Of a stretch of 64,000 nucleotides of DNA, positions 10,722 through 20,071 are shown piece by piece (within the stretch, counting starts at the first letter, position 1; each line of letters starts with the position of its first letter). A program made the position numbers and the translations under genes. The stretch is from Berberis thunbergii (Eukaryota > Streptophyta > Magnoliopsida > Ranunculales > Berberidaceae). The notes below the pieces were generated by a model. It saw nothing but the letters and a program-made list of their open reading frames with translations, was not told where the DNA came from and did no database searches. The stretch is taken from positions 62,001-126,000 of the forward strand of contig QNQO01009147.1 in assembly GCA_003290165.1 (NCBI GenBank), in the 5' to 3' direction.

Positions 10722-12152
10722 ATTTTCAAAGTCAAGGAGAACTCAGATGGGACAATACAGAAATATAAAGCTTGCCTAGTAGCTAGGGGCTTTCAACAAA
10801 CTGAAGGTTTTGATTCTAAGGAAACATTCAGCCCAGTGGTTAAACCATCTACTATCGGAATCATCTTGTCAGTTGCAGTCACTTATTCTTGGTCAGTGTT
10901 CCAGTTAGACGTCAACAATGCCTTCCTAAATGGGGTATTACAAGAAGAGGTATATATGATGCAACCACCTGGGTTTGTAGATCCATCTCGTCCTGATACT
11001 GTGTGCAAGCTCTCCAAGGCCATTTACGGTCTCAAACAGGCCCCTAGAGCCTGGTTTGACAAGCTTCAGCACACACTTATCAAATTTGGTTTCACTGCAA
11101 CAAAGTCAGACTCCTCTTTGTTCATCAGACACTCACCTTCTCCCATCTTCGTTCTAGTGTACGTTGATGATATTCTAGTTACAGGGTCCAGCACATCTGA
11201 TATTTCTCAGTTGATATCTCAACTACATGCTCAATTTAGTATGAAAGATCTGGGATTGGTTAAATACTTTCTGGGTATTCAAGTTCAACACACAACTACT
11301 AGCATGTTTCTTTCTCAGACCAAATACATTCAGGACCTCCTTTGTAGAGCTAAAATGCAAAATGTCAATGGGTTGCCTACCCCTATGTCTGGTGGTGAGA
11401 AGCTGATGGATACAGGGAATGATCCAGTCCAAGATGTTCAGATGTATAGGAGTATTGTTGGTGCTTTACAATATGTCACTATCACTAGACCTGACATAGC
11501 CTACTTTGTCAACAAGGTATGTCAGTTTATGCAAAACCCGCTTGAAGCTCACTGGCGAGTTGTTAGGCGAATCTTAAGATACCTGAAAGCAACATCAACA
11601 TTTGGTCTTCACATAGTTCCTGTTCCTTCATTCAAATTCACTGGGTATTGTGATGCAGACTAGGCATCTGATGCTACTGACAAACGTTCAACTTCAGGGT
11701 ATTGTGTGTATTTAGGATCAAATCTCATATCTTGGTCATCAAAGAAACAAAGCATTGTTTCTAGAAGTAATACTGAAGCTGAGTACATGAGCTTAGTCTC
11801 AGTAACTGCCGAACTATCCTGGTTACAAACTCTCTTCTCTGAGTTGCGGATTTCTAGTGTAAAGCCTACTGTCTGGTGTGACAACATGAGTGCTGTTTTC
11901 CTCAGTGCAAATCCAGTTCTTCATGCTAGAACCAGACATATTGAAATCGATATTTTCTATGTACGTGAGAAGGTTGCTAGAAAACTCATCAATGTGCTTC
12001 ATATTTCTGCCAAGGATCAGATTGCAGATGTTCTCACCAAAGCTCTAGGCACGTCTAGATTTCTACTACTTCGTGACAAACTCAGTGTTGTCAATGAGAC
12101 TACACTTAGTTTGCGGGGGAATGTTAAACATACAAATCAGTTTGTTACTTAG
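10722..12152 (+). pseudogene. Inverted 5'-truncated Copia RT-RNase H copy
   Basis: This plus-strand block repeats the minus-strand pol of the same element in reverse. Homology starts abruptly inside the RT (TTTTCAAAGTCAAGGAG) just outside the gag start and runs without large gaps to the 3' LTR. It keeps [31 protein letters not shown] and the RNase H motif WCDNMSAV. One stop, TAG at 11661-11663, replaces the tryptophan codon seen in the other copy (GYCDADW). Gag, protease and integrase are absent from this copy. It cannot function alone. Confidence 0.9.
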
Positions 12153-12992
12153 TTTTGTCATTTAGTTAGTTTGTTAGATAATTTTGTGACGACCCGCCTC
12201 CCGCACTGTACAGATACTGTCCGCTTTGGGCTACCATCCGGCCCGCACGGCTTTAAAAGGCCTCTGTACAATGGGGAGATAACCCTTCACATATAAAGAT
12301 CATCATCCTTCCCTACCCAGGCGATGTGGGACTATGTTTCCCCTTGGTAGCTCGCCCAACTCCTCTTGGGATCCACGGGCCTGTTGGGCCTATTGGGCTC
12401 CAACCCTCACCCTCCCCCTCAAGTCCGCCCACACAAGGGTCTCACAGTCCACCCCCCTTAAGGCCCAACGTCCTCGTTGGCCACACAGGCACAACGTCCA
12501 CGTTGCCCGAGGGCCCACCTCCACGTGGCACACTTCCGGCTGGGTCAGGCTCTGATACCAAACTGTGACGACCCGCCTCCCGCACTGTACAGATACTGTC
12601 CGCTTTGGGCTACCATCCGGCCCGCACGGCTTTAAAAGGCCTCTGTACAATGGGGAGATAACCCTTCACATATAAAGATCATCATCCTTCCCTACCCAGG
12701 CGATGTGGGACTATGTTTCCCCTTGGTAGCTAGCCCAACTCCTCTTGGGATCCACGGGCCTGTTGGGCCTATTGGGCTCCAACCCTCACCCTCACCCTCC
12801 CCCTCAAGTCCGCCCACACAAGGGTCTCACAAATTTTTTCATAGTTGTTAATTTATTTTGACTGACTTATGTTTCTAGCTTCTGTTTGACTAGCTTCTCT
12901 GCTGTCTAGATATCTATATATATAGCAAATGTAAATTGACAATTAATGATGAAATAGACTTCATTTTTAGTATTTCTTTTAGAGTTTCAACT
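12122..12992 (+). repeat. Inverted third Copia LTR, split by a TRIM
   Basis: TGTTAAACATAC to GTTTCAAC, the same LTR as at 6133 and 13006 but in the opposite orientation. Removing the TRIM and one copy of its target duplication leaves 219 bp, the length of the right LTR. The terminal CA is altered (CAACTA), and two to three bases later comes the PBS of the minus-strand element. Confidence 0.88.
12185..12831 (-). mobile_element. TRIM (miniature LTR retrotransposon), complete
   Basis: Two direct repeats (12185-12446, 262 bp; 12564-12831, 268 bp) begin TGTGACGACCCG and end GGGTCTCACA. The 117 bp between them holds a purine tract in antisense (CCACCCCCCTTA) beside the left repeat and an antisense PBS (GCTCTGATACCA, 12549-12560) near the right one, so it reads on the minus strand. 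AATTT flanks it at 12180-12184 and 12832-12836. No coding capacity; it depends on another element's proteins. The LTRs differ by one 6 bp CTCACC unit and very few bases, so the insertion is recent. Confidence 0.93.
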
Positions 12993-12993
12993 A

Positions 12994-13005
12994 GCTCTGA
13001 TACCA
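12994..13005 (-). other. Primer-binding site of the Copia element
   Basis: GCTCTGATACCA is the complement of TGGTATCAGAGC, the initiator tRNA-Met primer site of Copia elements. It abuts the right LTR with no spacer. Confidence 0.88.
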
Positions 13006-13224
13006 TGTTGAAACTCTGAAAGAAATAATAAAAATGAATTCTATTTCATCATTAATTGTCAATTTACATTTGCTATATATATAGATATCTAGACAGCAGA
13101 GAAGCTAGTCAAACAGAAGCTAGAAACAAAAGTCAGTCAAAACAGATTAACAGCTATGAACAAATTATCTAACAAACTAACTAAATGACAAACCTAAGTA
13201 ACAAACTAATTTGTATGTTTAACA
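13006..13224 (-). repeat. Right (5') LTR of Copia element
   Basis: 219 bp, TGTTGAAACTC to TGTTTAACA, followed by target duplication ATTAT. Together with the inverted LTR at its left it makes a long palindrome around the PBS. Confidence 0.9.
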
Positions 13225-13229
13225 ATTAT

Positions 13230-13594
13230 AAATTCTCATATAAAAGGAAATTAGAAAAAAAAGGAGGTAAATTTTGGAAAATTACTCAAATTCACAAGCC
13301 ATTGAGAAATCCTTCGGTTAATGGTAGAAGTTACGATTATGTTGGAATCATTCCTGCAGTATACTTTGCTGCGTTTGTACAAAGATGTGAACCTTCCCCA
13401 AACATGCATTGTGTTCCAACCTAAAACCATCAAACCGTTAGACAAATGCAAACATATGATTTAGTATCACCAATCATTTTCTTTTACGATGTGATGGGAA
13501 TGTAAAAAAAATGAAAAGAGAAAAAAATGATTTTTATTTTTGTACATCAATCACATCTAAAGAATATAACAACCTTTAAAAAAGTGATGCAGAA
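13230..13594. other. No recognised gene
   Basis: Host flank of the Copia insertion, AT-rich. The short frames (13185-13451) have no domain I can name. Confidence 0.35.
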
Positions 13595-14398
13595 TCAGAA
13601 GTTTACAGCTTTATCCCAGTATTGAGCTACCCCAGCATCAAAAAAACACTTTCCGAGCAGCAGCTTGTCCTACATTGATGAACACCAAATTTACTAAAAC
13701 TTGGTTTAGCCACACTTCCCTGCCATACTATCACTCATTTGTTGACTGGTTTGTCCTTGTTCTCATTCCCAGCAGTTTTCTCTTGCACCGTAGTTGCCCA
13801 GTCTATATGACTAAGCATCAATTTACCATACCTCTTGGTTGCCTTGCTATCACCTTCAACAACCAACATGCACATATTGTCGCCTATCCCAGCACAACCA
13901 GTTGGTTTTGATCAACATTCTTATAAACTTTAAAACAGGCCATTTGTCTAATAAATCATTTATCTTGTGTTTGGATCCTCGGAGAGTTTCTTCTCTTTCT
14001 TCTCTCGACGCTCCACTTGTGTAAGTTTACATGCAATGTTCCTGTCAACATGTTTTTTCGTGCTCAGCAGCTTCTCTCCTGATCCCATCTCAAGCATTGT
14101 AGGATCTTGAGTAGCTTCCAGGCCAAGAACTTTCGTGGCATTGCTTAGCTTGACCTTGTGTTTTGGAGGCTCTATCAATCCTTGCTTGATCATGTCTTGC
14201 TTAATATTTTATTTAGTCAGCTTATCCCAAGTCCTCAATTTCTTCTGTTCCTTCTTGGTTAGCTTGAGTGGTAGGTCGAGGTACAACATCTTCATCCCCA
14301 ATCAGAAGTGGATGTTGTACATATCTTGTGATTTTGCCCATTTTCAATTTATCTTTTGTAATGCTCTCTTCATCCCTGATGTCACCATAGGTTCCATT
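13595..14398 (-). pseudogene. PRP3 (U4/U6 snRNP protein) pseudogene, 3' half
   Basis: PRP3 is a core splicing factor of the U4/U6 snRNP. On the minus strand the C-terminal half is recognisable in order: DKLKMGKITRYVQHP (about 14350), KLTKKEQKKLRT (14250), KQGLIEPPKHKVKLSN (14180), EATQDPT, DRNIACKLTQVERREKKEKK (14030), then VVEGDSKATKRYGKLML and GVAQYWDKAVNF with the natural stop at 13595-13597. Frameshifts and stops occur throughout, for example after KLTK and after PVNK. A segment between the EDPNT motif and the VVEG motif appears lost. No introns are evident across this stretch, which suggests a processed copy. The 5' part is cut off by the LTR that begins at 14405. Confidence 0.85.
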
Positions 14399-14404
14399 AG
14401 GTAA

Positions 14405-14670
14405 TGTTAAATAAAATAATTTTAAATAATTCAGTTTATTTTGTTAGTCTCACAAGAAGTATTTATAGGGATACAAATATAATCCTAACTAGAAAAAGGA
14501 AAAATAATTGAATCCCGATTAATCTAGTATTCTTAAATAAATACAATCCATGTTAATCCGGTATTCCTAATTATATAATTAATATAATTACTATTCATGT
14601 TAACACTCCCCCTCAAGATGGCGTATAGATATCGCAAATGCCCAGCTTGACAAGTGAATCAGCAAAGACA
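14405..14670 (-). mobile_element. Copia LTR with a stub of pol
   Basis: A 201 bp LTR (14405-14605, TGTTAAATAA to CATGTTAACA) is followed by the antisense polypurine tract CTCCCCCTCAAG and the last codons of a Copia RNase H (LVKLGICDIYTPS then stop, minus strand). The rest of pol is not recognisable after about 14670. The element truncates the PRP3 relic. Confidence 0.75.
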
Positions 14671-14885
14671 GTAATCATTCTTAGTACCATGTCCAATTAT
14701 AACCGCGCTGCTGAGACCTTGATTGTTGTATCAATGCAGAATCCACTAGAATCCGTCAGAAGAAGCAGGAGGTGGTGTTGGCTGGACAAGGTGGTACAAA
14801 ACCACCGCCTTTCCTTCCTTCCGACTACGACGATTAGTACGTACCTCGTGAGCCTTATTATTTTGCTATCCCACCAATCAGAAAC
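14671..14885. other. Unassigned sequence
   Basis: No recognised gene between the Copia stub and the CACTA terminus. The 85-residue plus-strand frame (14638-14895) starts inside antisense Copia sequence and is not credible. Confidence 0.3.
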
Positions 14886-15010
14886 ACTACACTAAAAAGC
14901 CTCATTTGTCACGAGGTTTGGCAAGGCTTTAAACCATGCCATGGCCCTGCCGCTACTTGGCAAGGCTTGGGGCCTTGTCACTGCTAAAATTGGTGACAAA
15001 TTTGTAAAAT
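14886..15010. mobile_element. Single CACTA-like terminus
   Basis: CACTACACTAAAAAGCC followed by repeated GGCAAGGCTT and CTTGTCAC motifs looks like a CACTA end with subterminal repeats. No matching inverted end (TTTAGTGTAGTG) was found downstream in the window, so it is a fragment or a partner of a lost end. Confidence 0.45.
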
Positions 15011-16620
15011 TTAGTGTTAAATATTGGTATTTTGCACTTTGCCCTCTATTATACATAGCTACTTAATAAGTAGACCCATCATTAATTACTATTACATTCA
15101 CCCCCTTGACTAGCGGTAAACGTCCAAAGACTGTCAGGGCACACACGTGACATTATTTCATGACCAAAATGCCCTTCACCATGCATGATTTGAAGGATGT
15201 GACCAATTGCTTCATACCAACGTCAATTGATGAATACCTCCTTATACCTATTATCTCCTAGCCTATGGTACGGCTGGCACGACACCCAAAGTCCTTTCAA
15301 GCCAAAAAAAGAAAGAAAATGCTTATGGCATATTGCCATAAAGAACCCGTCGTATCTACCGCGTCAAACATAAGGGGAAGCCCCAATTATTATAGGATTT
15401 GTGGTGAAGGGTATGCAATCATCCAGAGATGGAGTTGAACAGCCACCTTTAGATAGTCTCCTCAAGAGGGTTTATTCGTGGGCTAAAGCGAAAGGGGCTT
15501 GATTACTATAGAATACTTAAAATACAAGACTATGAATTGGATGGGCTATCCTTTTTATCTGTTGAGCCGAAGGGCAGGCAAAAGGCATAGATCCAAGCAG
15601 CAAGTTAAGTGTGCTTGTTACTCACCTAAGTCATTTTAGTATACTGCCCTTTCACTGACGTTGACGGTTAAGATTTGAGTTGTCCTCTGTAACCTTTCAG
15701 AGAGTTGGAGAGTGGAGGGAAAACTCATTCCATTCAGTTGTTTGCTCTCCCTTTCCCTCTCTATAGTGATCTGCTCTGTTGTTTGCAAGTTTGAACGAAG
15801 ATGAAAAAGGGGAAGGGGAAGGGGAAAGGGAAGACGGAAGAGGGCCATGTTCGATGTTTTAGTAAGTAGCAGTAGCATTGACGGTGGAAACACTACTTTG
15901 ATTATTCATTGGGAAGATTTCTCCACTTTTAGTGATTTTAGTCAAGATGAACCAGATTTGAGGCGAGATTTTACTCCTTCAGACAGTGAAAAAGGTGTCA
16001 AGCCAAATCTAAGACCTCCCTAGTGACGTATTTTTTTCGTCTATTTCAAGATTTTATTTTTGTGTTTCATTCTTTGTTGCATGTGTTCGTGGATTGTGTG
16101 AATGATGTTGTTGTTGTTAGAGTTTTGTCCATTTGCACAAATGATGGGTCATACACTGCTTATTTGCTTAGTGTTTTGTTTCAGTTCAATGATGTTGTTG
16201 TTGTTGTTATGAATCATTCAGTTAATGATGTTATTGTTGTTATGGTACTCATTCAGTGCAATGTTTAGGGATTTTGTTGGGGTACTCATTCAGTAATGGC
16301 TATGAATAAATGTTGTTGTTGTTAAGCTACTCATTCAGTGTATTGCCTATGAAGCATTGTTGTTGTTAGGGCAATGGCTATGAAACACTGTTGTTGTTGT
16401 TGTTAGGAAATGCCTATGAAGCAATGTTGTTGTTGTTAGGCTACTCATTAAATGCAAGTGCTATGAATCATTGTTGCCATTTGTTAGCTACTCATTAAGT
16501 GCAATGGCTATAAAGCATTATGTGTGCACTTGCCATGTATTTTCTCTTTACTAATGATACATGTTACTTTGCTTGGGTTTGCATGTTTTCTATTGTATTC
16601 ATTGATAAATTTGTTTCTTT
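15011..16620. other. Unassigned, with GTT-rich repeats
   Basis: No gene recognised. 15240-15620 looks less AT-rich and gene-like (for example GTTTATTCGTGGGCTAAAGC) but I cannot assign it. 16080-16500 contains many GTTGTTGTT runs and repeated ACTCATTCAGTG units, a low-complexity region just before the MULE relic. Confidence 0.35.
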
Positions 16621-16623
16621 GCA

Positions 16624-18240
16624 GTAATGGAAAATCGGGACAAGAGTTGGAAGTCTGGAATTTAATGTTTCACTATGATGGGAAATGGAGTAGGAGGCCT
16701 GAGATCCCTGGTAAGTGGAAGGTGACTGACTACAAGAATGGAAAATCTATTGATTTTGTGGGAGTTCATGGGGATTATCTGAATTGGCACAAGCTTAACA
16801 AGAGTATACTTGAAGGAGAAGCATTCCTTGACACTAGGAGATACACATACCTTTATAGATAATGGAGTGAGGATGGACATAACCAATGATGTAGATATAA
16901 TGTACTTCTGAAAGCATGCAGACATTGATGACAGTGATACTTTGCATATATTTGTTGATGTTAAAATGGCAGTACAGGTTCATGAGAGCACCAATCCTGG
17001 ATCTAGTTTAGTAGATCATGAACCCATTTAAACCCCAAATGTTGCTAAAGTTGACCATGCCCCTATCACACAACCCACCCCTCCTAGTAAGATCTATCTG
17101 AGGCCTAAGATGTGTGCCAAAAAAGTTGGAACAGGAAAAAAAAATCCTACCCCAAGGAAGAGGACACCAAATGATTGGTTTTCCCCTAGGAAGTCTTCAA
17201 GATGACAGGTCTCATGTTAGTGAATGTCAAGGTACTTGTGGAAAATAACAAGGATGGGCCAGGCTCAGGCCCAAGATGAGAAATTGAGAAATTCAGTGGA
17301 GTCAAAAGTTGATAAAGAGAAGAAGAATTTTGATGAGTTATCTGAAAAAAGAACTCGATGATGACTTCCCCTCTGTTGAACCTAAAACCACTAATGCATA
17401 GTCCCAAGCTGAGGAAGAAGCCCATTCAGCTAGTCCATTTCAAGCCAAACCACATGACCAAGCCCATTCAGCTGTTCCACATGGACTAGTACCTAGAGCT
17501 CAGAAGCTCATTGAGAAGTTCAAAGAGATTGATGAACCAATTCGTCCAATTTGGGTTTACTGATGGCTTCATCACAATCATGCATAATAACAATGGTTCT
17601 AGGTGGAGGGTGAAAACATGTGTCAGATATTGTGATTGTAGACAATGGGAGCTGACAAGCATCATCTATGTGCATGGAGTTGTTTGTCTAGCCAATCACA
17701 GACCCATATGGGCAGAGTAAGTATTCTATGAAACTTAATGTTTTCTACTTATATAATGATTGCCCCACAGTTATATGCATTTTATGCAGGTATTGTAGTC
17801 TTTATCATTCTGTTAAAGCATATGTGGAGGCTTACTCAAGGGCATAGTCAGTATTAGAAATATGAGAGAGTGGGCAGAAGTAAGTACCAGTCTTAGATTA
17901 GATTTTTTTTTAATAGTTTTATTCATGTAAACTATTTGCATATGTGATGATTGTTTTGATGTGGCAACCTACATACTTGGTGCTCCCACCTCTAGTGAAA
18001 AGGCCTCCTGGGAGACCAAGGATTGAAAGAAGAAGGGATGAGGATGAACAAATGGAAAAGGAAGCAAGGAGCTTCAAAAAGTGTGGTTTGGAGGGTCACA
18101 ATAGTAGAACATGTAGGAGCAAACACAAGGTTGTGGATAGACATCCAAGGCAAAATCTAGGAGAGGAACATGTCAACCTCCACAATAACACAACCAGCCT
18201 GAAATGCCAACAGCTCCAACCATGCACAACTTTCATGTTT
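16624..18240 (+). pseudogene. MULE (MuDR-type) transposase relic without catalytic core
   Basis: The N-terminal MULE domain is visible at 16650-16990 (FHYDGKWSRRPEIPG, DFVGVHGDYLNW, then ITNDVDIMYF after a stop). The SWIM zinc finger follows at 17610-17710 (YCDCRQWELTSI) and the tail at 17950-18120 (PPLVKRPPGRPRIERRR, CGLEGHNSRTC). In the SWIM motif the third ligand cysteine is replaced by tyrosine (IIYVHG, where the family usually has PCxHA). The DDE transposase region that should lie between, several hundred residues, is absent: 17000-17560 holds only a linker. So this is an internally deleted, non-autonomous copy. Stops interrupt all frames. I could not define terminal inverted repeats. 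Confidence 0.8.
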
Positions 18241-18974
18241 CGTTGTTCCCACCTCAGCCCTTTGCATAAGGAGTAAGGCCTCCTTCAATAAGGCCACCAA
18301 TGTTCTAGGCTAGTAGAGGCAAGGGAAGACAGGACAACCAATGGATCAATAAACCTATGGAACCAAGAGAACCAAACATGTGATACTAACTTCTTATGTT
18401 TTGAAGACTATTTTTTGAAGACAATATTTTATGGTGATATTATTTATAGTGGGGAACATACCAACTTATTTTGGTTTGTTTATGGTGATGTAAGTTTTGA
18501 TACCATTGATGGCTTTTTTATGGTTATACTATTGATAATTGTTTTATGTATGTTTATGTCAAACATCAAATGGAATGCATTTGATGATATTTTGCAACTA
18601 TTGAAGAGCATATCAGACTTGATGATTTTTTTATGTATGTTTTTGAAGACTTCCTTTGTTATTGTTTACAAATATTATGAGGAAATTGACCCCTTAATAT
18701 AAGATTGCGGGTAGGGTGAAACTGGTCGTTGGACACAAAGACCCATCAGTGATGGTAAATAGCCGTTGGGGCAAGAGCAACACTTGGAATGACGCTCAAG
18801 CTAAGCACCATTTCAAATGGTGTTTTACCCTCCTATTGTTGGGGCTAATTGAGGTGGTGTATTGTGGGTCATTTGAAGTGGGATATCTTTATCCCACCCA
18901 AGATACCCCCTCAAATTGGCCTACTGGGGATGCTCTTGTATGTAGGTCACTTCCACAAAAACTCAAGCTGTTTG
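18241..18974. other. Unassigned; possible MITE at 18771-18942
   Basis: No gene. A weak inverted pair (CAAGAGCA at 18771, TGCTCTTG ending near 18940) encloses about 170 bp with other internal complementarities (AAATGGTG, GGGATATC with GATATCTTTATCCC), which could be a MITE, but I see no clean target duplication. Confidence 0.3.
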
Positions 18975-19235
18975 GATATTTCGAGTGTGGCTAAAGGTGT
19001 TGCTCATGTTAGAGAATTATCATTCATTAAATTTCACCATTAATTTGAACACCCCATTTATGAAGTTAATAATTAAAATAATTGATGGAAACTACTTAGA
19101 TGTAATCTATATAGTAACGAGAACATCTCCACAAAAAATGATCTTATTTCGAAACTTGTAAATGGGTGAAATAAAATTTGCGACTAATAATGGATCACAA
19201 ATCTCTGTCCTTGGATCCCAACCCTTTGTTTAGTT
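18975..19235 (+). repeat. Flanking direct repeat A, left copy
   Basis: About 260 bp from GAGTGTGGCTAAAGG to CCCAACCCTTTGTTT, repeated in the same orientation at 40155-40412. It lies just outside the left LTR of the gypsy element. Confidence 0.8.
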
Positions 19236-19258
19236 TATAAATGTGTTTGATAATTTGA

Positions 19259-19790
19259 TGCATCCAAATTTGGTCTCCTGTAAAACCGACCTGCAAAACA
19301 AAAGGTTAGATTGCCAAATACCACCTATTTGGTAGTCGAAGGCACTCCAATGCTTAAGTCAGTAAGTCTGTTGGAGATGGAGATTAATCTCAACAAAAAT
19401 CAGTTGAAATTGCATACCTTTGACGAATATTTCCTTTACCTTATATAGTGGTCGCTATTAATTCTCTGCATGACTTAAGCATGTGAGGCTCAACGAGGGC
19501 GGACATTTTTCTGTAACGATCTCTCTTTATGAAGATATGTCATTGGGGAGCAACTCCCTCCAAGACTTTTTTTCTGTATAATGTTCATCTTCTTTAAGGG
19601 AGAGCTTTGTTCGGCCTGGATTTGGGCCTCTGACAATGATTTGTTCTAACAAACCATTTTTGGGCTTTAATGACTGGATCCGCCCTTTTTGGGCTTTGTG
19701 AAAAAGCCCTGACCTAAAATACTTGGTCCTCGTGATAGGTGATATTTTCCACATGTATGGTTGTGATGATAGTCTTATTTGATGTATCTT
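19259..19790 (-). repeat. Left (3') LTR of gypsy element
   Basis: Aligns to 39657-40154 with many substitutions (GGTCTCCTGTAAAACCGAC against GGTCTCCTGTATATCCGAC). The true inner limit may lie further right, because the relic at 5278 also matches the closing TTATTTGATGT. Confidence 0.75.
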
Positions 19791-19978
19791 CAGCTACTTC
19801 CCCTTGGTTGAACTGTAAATTTCATCATTGTGGTGCATTTAATGTCGTTAACAGTTGTTTCTACGTTTGTTTCTCCGATGTCTTGTCCATCTATTCATTT
19901 CCACATGATTTTTGGGATTTCGTGCAGCCATCGTATCCCACACATCTTCCCACAAGCGGTCTTTTCATTGCTCAACCC

Positions 19979-19987
19979 TATATAAAG
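19979..19987 (+). promoter_or_regulatory. TATA box for the plus-strand ORF
   Basis: TATATAAAG lies about 90 bp upstream of the ATG at 20072, in a pyrimidine-rich leader. It is oriented against the main retroelement transcript. Confidence 0.5.
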
Positions 19988-20071
19988 GGCAGGTGATGGT
20001 TGTATTTCTTTTTTTACATTTTCTTCATTCCCATACTTTGATTTTTCTCTCCTTCATTTTCATTTTTTACA

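Larger units (their letters stand above)
6133..13224 (-). mobile_element. Copia LTR retrotransposon with internal inverted pol-LTR copy
   Basis: The ends are near-identical LTRs in direct orientation, each TGTTGAAACTC to TGTTTAACA, flanked by ATTAT at 6128-6132 and 13225-13229, a perfect 5 bp target duplication. The PBS (reverse complement GCTCTGATACCA) sits directly beside the right LTR and a purine-rich tract beside the left one, so the element reads on the minus strand. Gag, protease, integrase, RT and RNase H follow in Copia order from 10649 down to about 6343. Between the gag start and the PBS lies an inverted plus-strand half-copy (10722-12992). The RT region is frameshifted, so it is not autonomous now. 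Confidence 0.9.

Noticed and set aside
12326..12650. Proline-rich open frames
   Set aside because: They lie across the TRIM LTR and its internal region; TRIMs are non-coding.
12185..12831. TRIM as a Cassandra element carrying 5S rRNA promoter boxes
   Set aside because: GGATCCCA and GGGCGAG look 5S-like on the minus strand, but the spaced A and C boxes are not all present.
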